A stretch of 64,000 bases of DNA from contig JAFDZT010000002.1 in the NCBI GenBank assembly GCA_018266735.1, positions 298,439 through 362,438 on the forward strand, read 5' to 3'. Source of the stretch: Bacteroidota bacterium (GTDB lineage Bacteria; Bacteroidota; Ignavibacteria; Kapaibacteriales; Kapaibacteriaceae). The notes under the pieces are model-generated. The model was not told the DNA's origin and searched no databases. It worked only from the letters and a program-made list of their open reading frames with translations. A program made the translations under genes and the position numbers. Each line of letters starts with the position of its first letter. The stretch's first letter is position 1. This document shows positions 62,320-64,000 of this stretch, piece by piece.

Positions 62320-62400
62320 CCGACGACGGGCGTGTGTACGTAGTATTGTTCGGGAAGTTTCAACGCCCCGAAGATGAGGAATGGGACGTCGAACCTGACG

Positions 62401-62925
62401 TCAGGAATGCGTTTGAAAGAGCCCAAGGGGCACGTCGGCCAGCGTTGGAACCACGATGGTGGCCGCGTCGGGGGGAAAGCTACCGACAAGGATCGTACGT
62501 ACTCCGGCAGCCTGACCTGCCTGATGGTCCGTGATACTATCGCCAAGGAACCACGATCTGGCAAGGTCGATGGAGAGGTCGCGCTGCGCCTCGAGCAGCA
62601 TGCCGGGCTCCGGTTTCCGGCGAGTACTGCCGGTTCCGGCGAGGTCGGTGCAGACGTACATGGCATCAAGTCCGAAGCCCAAACGTTCCGCAAGTTGCAC
62701 TTGCATATGACCATGGACAAGGTCGAGATCGCCTTGCCCCATGATGCCTTTCCCTACCCCTTGCTGATTGGTGATGAGCACGAGCAGATACCCTGCCTCA
62801 TGCGCAGCACGCAGGATCGGAAGCACATCCGCAAGCAGAATGAACTCATCCGTATTCCGCACATAGCCATCCATGATGCGCACGTTGATGATGCCATCAC
62901 GATCGAGAAAGAGGGCGGGTTTCAT
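62401..62925 (-). CDS. HAD-family histidinol-phosphatase/GmhB-like phosphatase
   Basis: 174 residues. HAD motif I is LFLDRDGIIN (Asp8/Asp10), motif II LITNQQGVGKG, a Lys in TRRKPEPGM and motif III FLGDSITDHQAG. This is the HAD-IIIA group that includes GmhB (heptose bisphosphate phosphatase in LPS synthesis) and HisB. The Cys-rich zinc loop of typical GmhB is absent (only one Cys, in YVCTDLAG), so the substrate is open. It starts four bases inside the upstream GT4 gene (ATGA at 62922-62925), which sets this start and supports an envelope sugar role. Confidence 0.8.
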   Translation of the reverse strand: MKPALFLDRDGIINVRIMDGYVRNTDEFILLADVLPILRAAHEAGYLLVLITNQQGVGKGIMGQGDLDLVHGHMQVQLAERLGFGLDAMYVCTDLAGTGSTRRKPEPGMLLEAQRDLSIDLARSWFLGDSITDHQAGQAAGVRTILVGSFPPDAATIVVPTLADVPLGLFQTHS

Positions 62926-64000
62926 GATGCGGAGGGTTGCGGGGTGGCAGGGGTCGGAATGTCGACGGGGGTCGTGGTCGGAAGGACAGAGGCGATTACA
63001 CCGTCCATCTGCTCGAACACATGCGACCAAGAATGCGTGTCCACCATGAGCTGTCGCGCATTGCGCGCCAACGTTGCACGCAGGTCTTCATCACGCAGGA
63101 TCGTGATCACGTGCGCGGCCAGTTCTTCCGGTGTGGTGCCGATCATGGCGTGGACGCCATGCGTTGCCTCGATGCCTTGCAGGCCGCTGGGCGTGGTGAC
63201 CACAGGACAGCCCGTGGCCATAGCCTCGAGCACCTTGTTCTGAATGCCCGAGCCACCATGATGCGGATGGACGAAGACGGCGGCGCGATGGAAGTACGGG
63301 ACAAGGTCCGGCACATCGGCATCGATGCGAATGCCGGTCGTGGCGAGCGCGCGGAGGGCTCTGCGCGGACCTGCGCCGGCAATGGTGAGCGTGGTGTTCG
63401 GCACGGCCTCGCGCACCGAAGGAAGGATGCGACGGATGATCGTGGTGGCCATGAGATGGTTGGCCAGCACGTCGAGCTTGCCCGCGAAGAGAAGACCGTG
63501 ACGCTCGGCATGTCCCTCGTGAAAGGCAAAGCGATCCATGTCGACACCGTTCGTGACGAGCGCATACGTGGCTCGTTCATTCAAGCCGGTGGACGCGGTG
63601 ATGTCTTCCGGACTCACGAACGTTGTCACATCGAACTCTTCGATCACCACCGGTTCATAACGCAGGAGTTGTCGTGTCTCCCACCACCGCACGAGTTTCT
63701 GGATGGGCGACCGTGCGGCCTCGGTGGAACGGGTTTGATATTCGACGCGACAGTCTTCGGCGATCAGGATCTTCGGCAATGCAGGATAGGGTCGCAAATA
63801 CTCGGCCGTTCGCATGAAGAACGAGATACCGAGATCGATACCGCGATGAGCTACGAGGTTGTCGACGATGGCACGAAAGTCCGGTCGCGTATAGAACGTG
63901 ATCTCCAACGGCAGATCGGTCGTGAAGGTACGAGCGGAAGCAAGGGCGGCATGGAGTGGCGCAAGCGGTACGGCATGCACTTCAACGCCCAGCCCTTCGA
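62922..64000 (-). CDS. GT4 family glycosyltransferase (partial, N-terminus beyond window)
   Basis: The frame remains open to the window end (reading EGLGVEVHAVPL upstream of a GTG at 63980), so the start is missing. Visible are VSPEDITASTGLNERA, LLFAGKLDVLANHL and a donor lobe PHHGGSGIQNKVLEAMATGCPVV. Like the GT4 at 43058, the first donor-loop residue differs from the usual GT4 Glu (Lys-Val-Leu-Glu here), and the two look like paralogues. The C-terminal tail is Pro/Thr-rich. It is coupled to the HAD phosphatase gene downstream. Confidence 0.85.
   Translation of the reverse strand, partial: EGLGVEVHAVPLAPLHAALASARTFTTDLPLEITFYTRPDFRAIVDNLVAHRGIDLGISFFMRTAEYLRPYPALPKILIAEDCRVEYQTRSTEAARSPIQKLVRWWETRQLLRYEPVVIEEFDVTTFVSPEDITASTGLNERATYALVTNGVDMDRFAFHEGHAERHGLLFAGKLDVLANHLMATTIIRRILPSVREAVPNTTLTIAGAGPRRALRALATTGIRIDADVPDLVPYFHRAAVFVHPHHGGSGIQNKVLEAMATGCPVVTTPSGLQGIEATHGVHAMIGTTPEELAAHVITILRDEDLRATLARNARQLMVDTHSWSHVFEQMDGVIASVLPTTTPVDIPTPATPQPSAS

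Noticed and set aside
62374-63243. 289-codon plus frame opposite the HAD and GT4 genes
   Set aside because: Antisense to two motif-confirmed genes; the early part is coincident with the efflux operon's upstream region only.

Overview
The window reads as a compact, GC-rich chromosomal segment from a Bacteroidota/Chlorobi-type bacterium, possibly from the Kapabacteria or Ignavibacteria side. That placement is inferred from gene content, not from a phylogenetic marker. The evidence is: a TonB-dependent receptor with an N-terminal carboxypeptidase-regulatory domain; secreted proteins ending in type IX secretion (T9SS) style C-terminal domains; Bacteroidota-like promoter boxes of the form TAnnTTTG; and few recognisable Shine-Dalgarno sites. 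Genes are packed tightly on both strands, many with 1 to 4 nt start/stop overlaps. No gap without a gene exceeds about 190 bases. I see no mobile element, CRISPR array or prophage. There is one tRNA (Thr, anticodon CGT).

Layout. 1-8.5 kb: end of an unknown gene, a TonB receptor, then lptB and an HtrA protease on the minus strand, priA and purT. 8.1-13.4 kb (minus): rsmG, DUF4159, a giant coiled-coil DUF4175 protein and a four-helix transporter-like protein. 13.4-27.4 kb (plus): a GT2 glycosyltransferase, nth, two paralogous OmpA-family barrel proteins flanking a 1444-residue secreted VWA/WD40/anchor-domain protein, a GT4 glycosyltransferase, an IgGFN-like surface protein, a pseudouridine synthase and a small Thr-rich protein. 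27.4-33.5 kb (minus): a cytochrome c maturation operon (ccmC, ccmD-like, Cys-type ccmE, a second CcmE-like OB-fold protein, ccmF) ending in an adenylate cyclase with a long helical-repeat N-terminus. 33.5-36.9 kb (minus): a partner-switching signalling module (PP2C phosphatase, STAS antagonist, HATPase kinase) behind a DUF4920 lipoprotein. 37.0-43.1 kb: a small membrane protein, tRNA-Thr, SMUG2-like DNA glycosylase, M32 carboxypeptidase, queA and uvrB. 43.1-53.3 kb: a polysaccharide island with four GT4 transferases, a Wzz-like protein, a Wzy/O-antigen ligase-like protein, PBP2 and an orphan solute-binding lipoprotein. 53.3-55.6 kb: SRPBCC protein, Nudix hydrolase, truA and a lipoprotein msrB. 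55.6-62.3 kb (minus): a tolC-tetR-MFP-RND efflux operon. 62.4-64 kb (minus): a HAD phosphatase and a GT4 cut by the window edge.

How it fits together. Much of the window serves the cell envelope: LPS export, surface polysaccharide, outer-membrane barrels, T9SS-type surface proteins, efflux and cell-wall elongation. Two regulatory points stand out. The efflux operon promoter carries three related operator-like sites at a 19 bp period. Several genes have a TAnnTT box only 3 to 8 nt before the ATG, which predicts leaderless transcripts. The most system-like cassette is the OmpA / VWA-WD40 / OmpA trio at 14.8-23.3 kb. The ccm operon with a terminal cyclase is also unusual.
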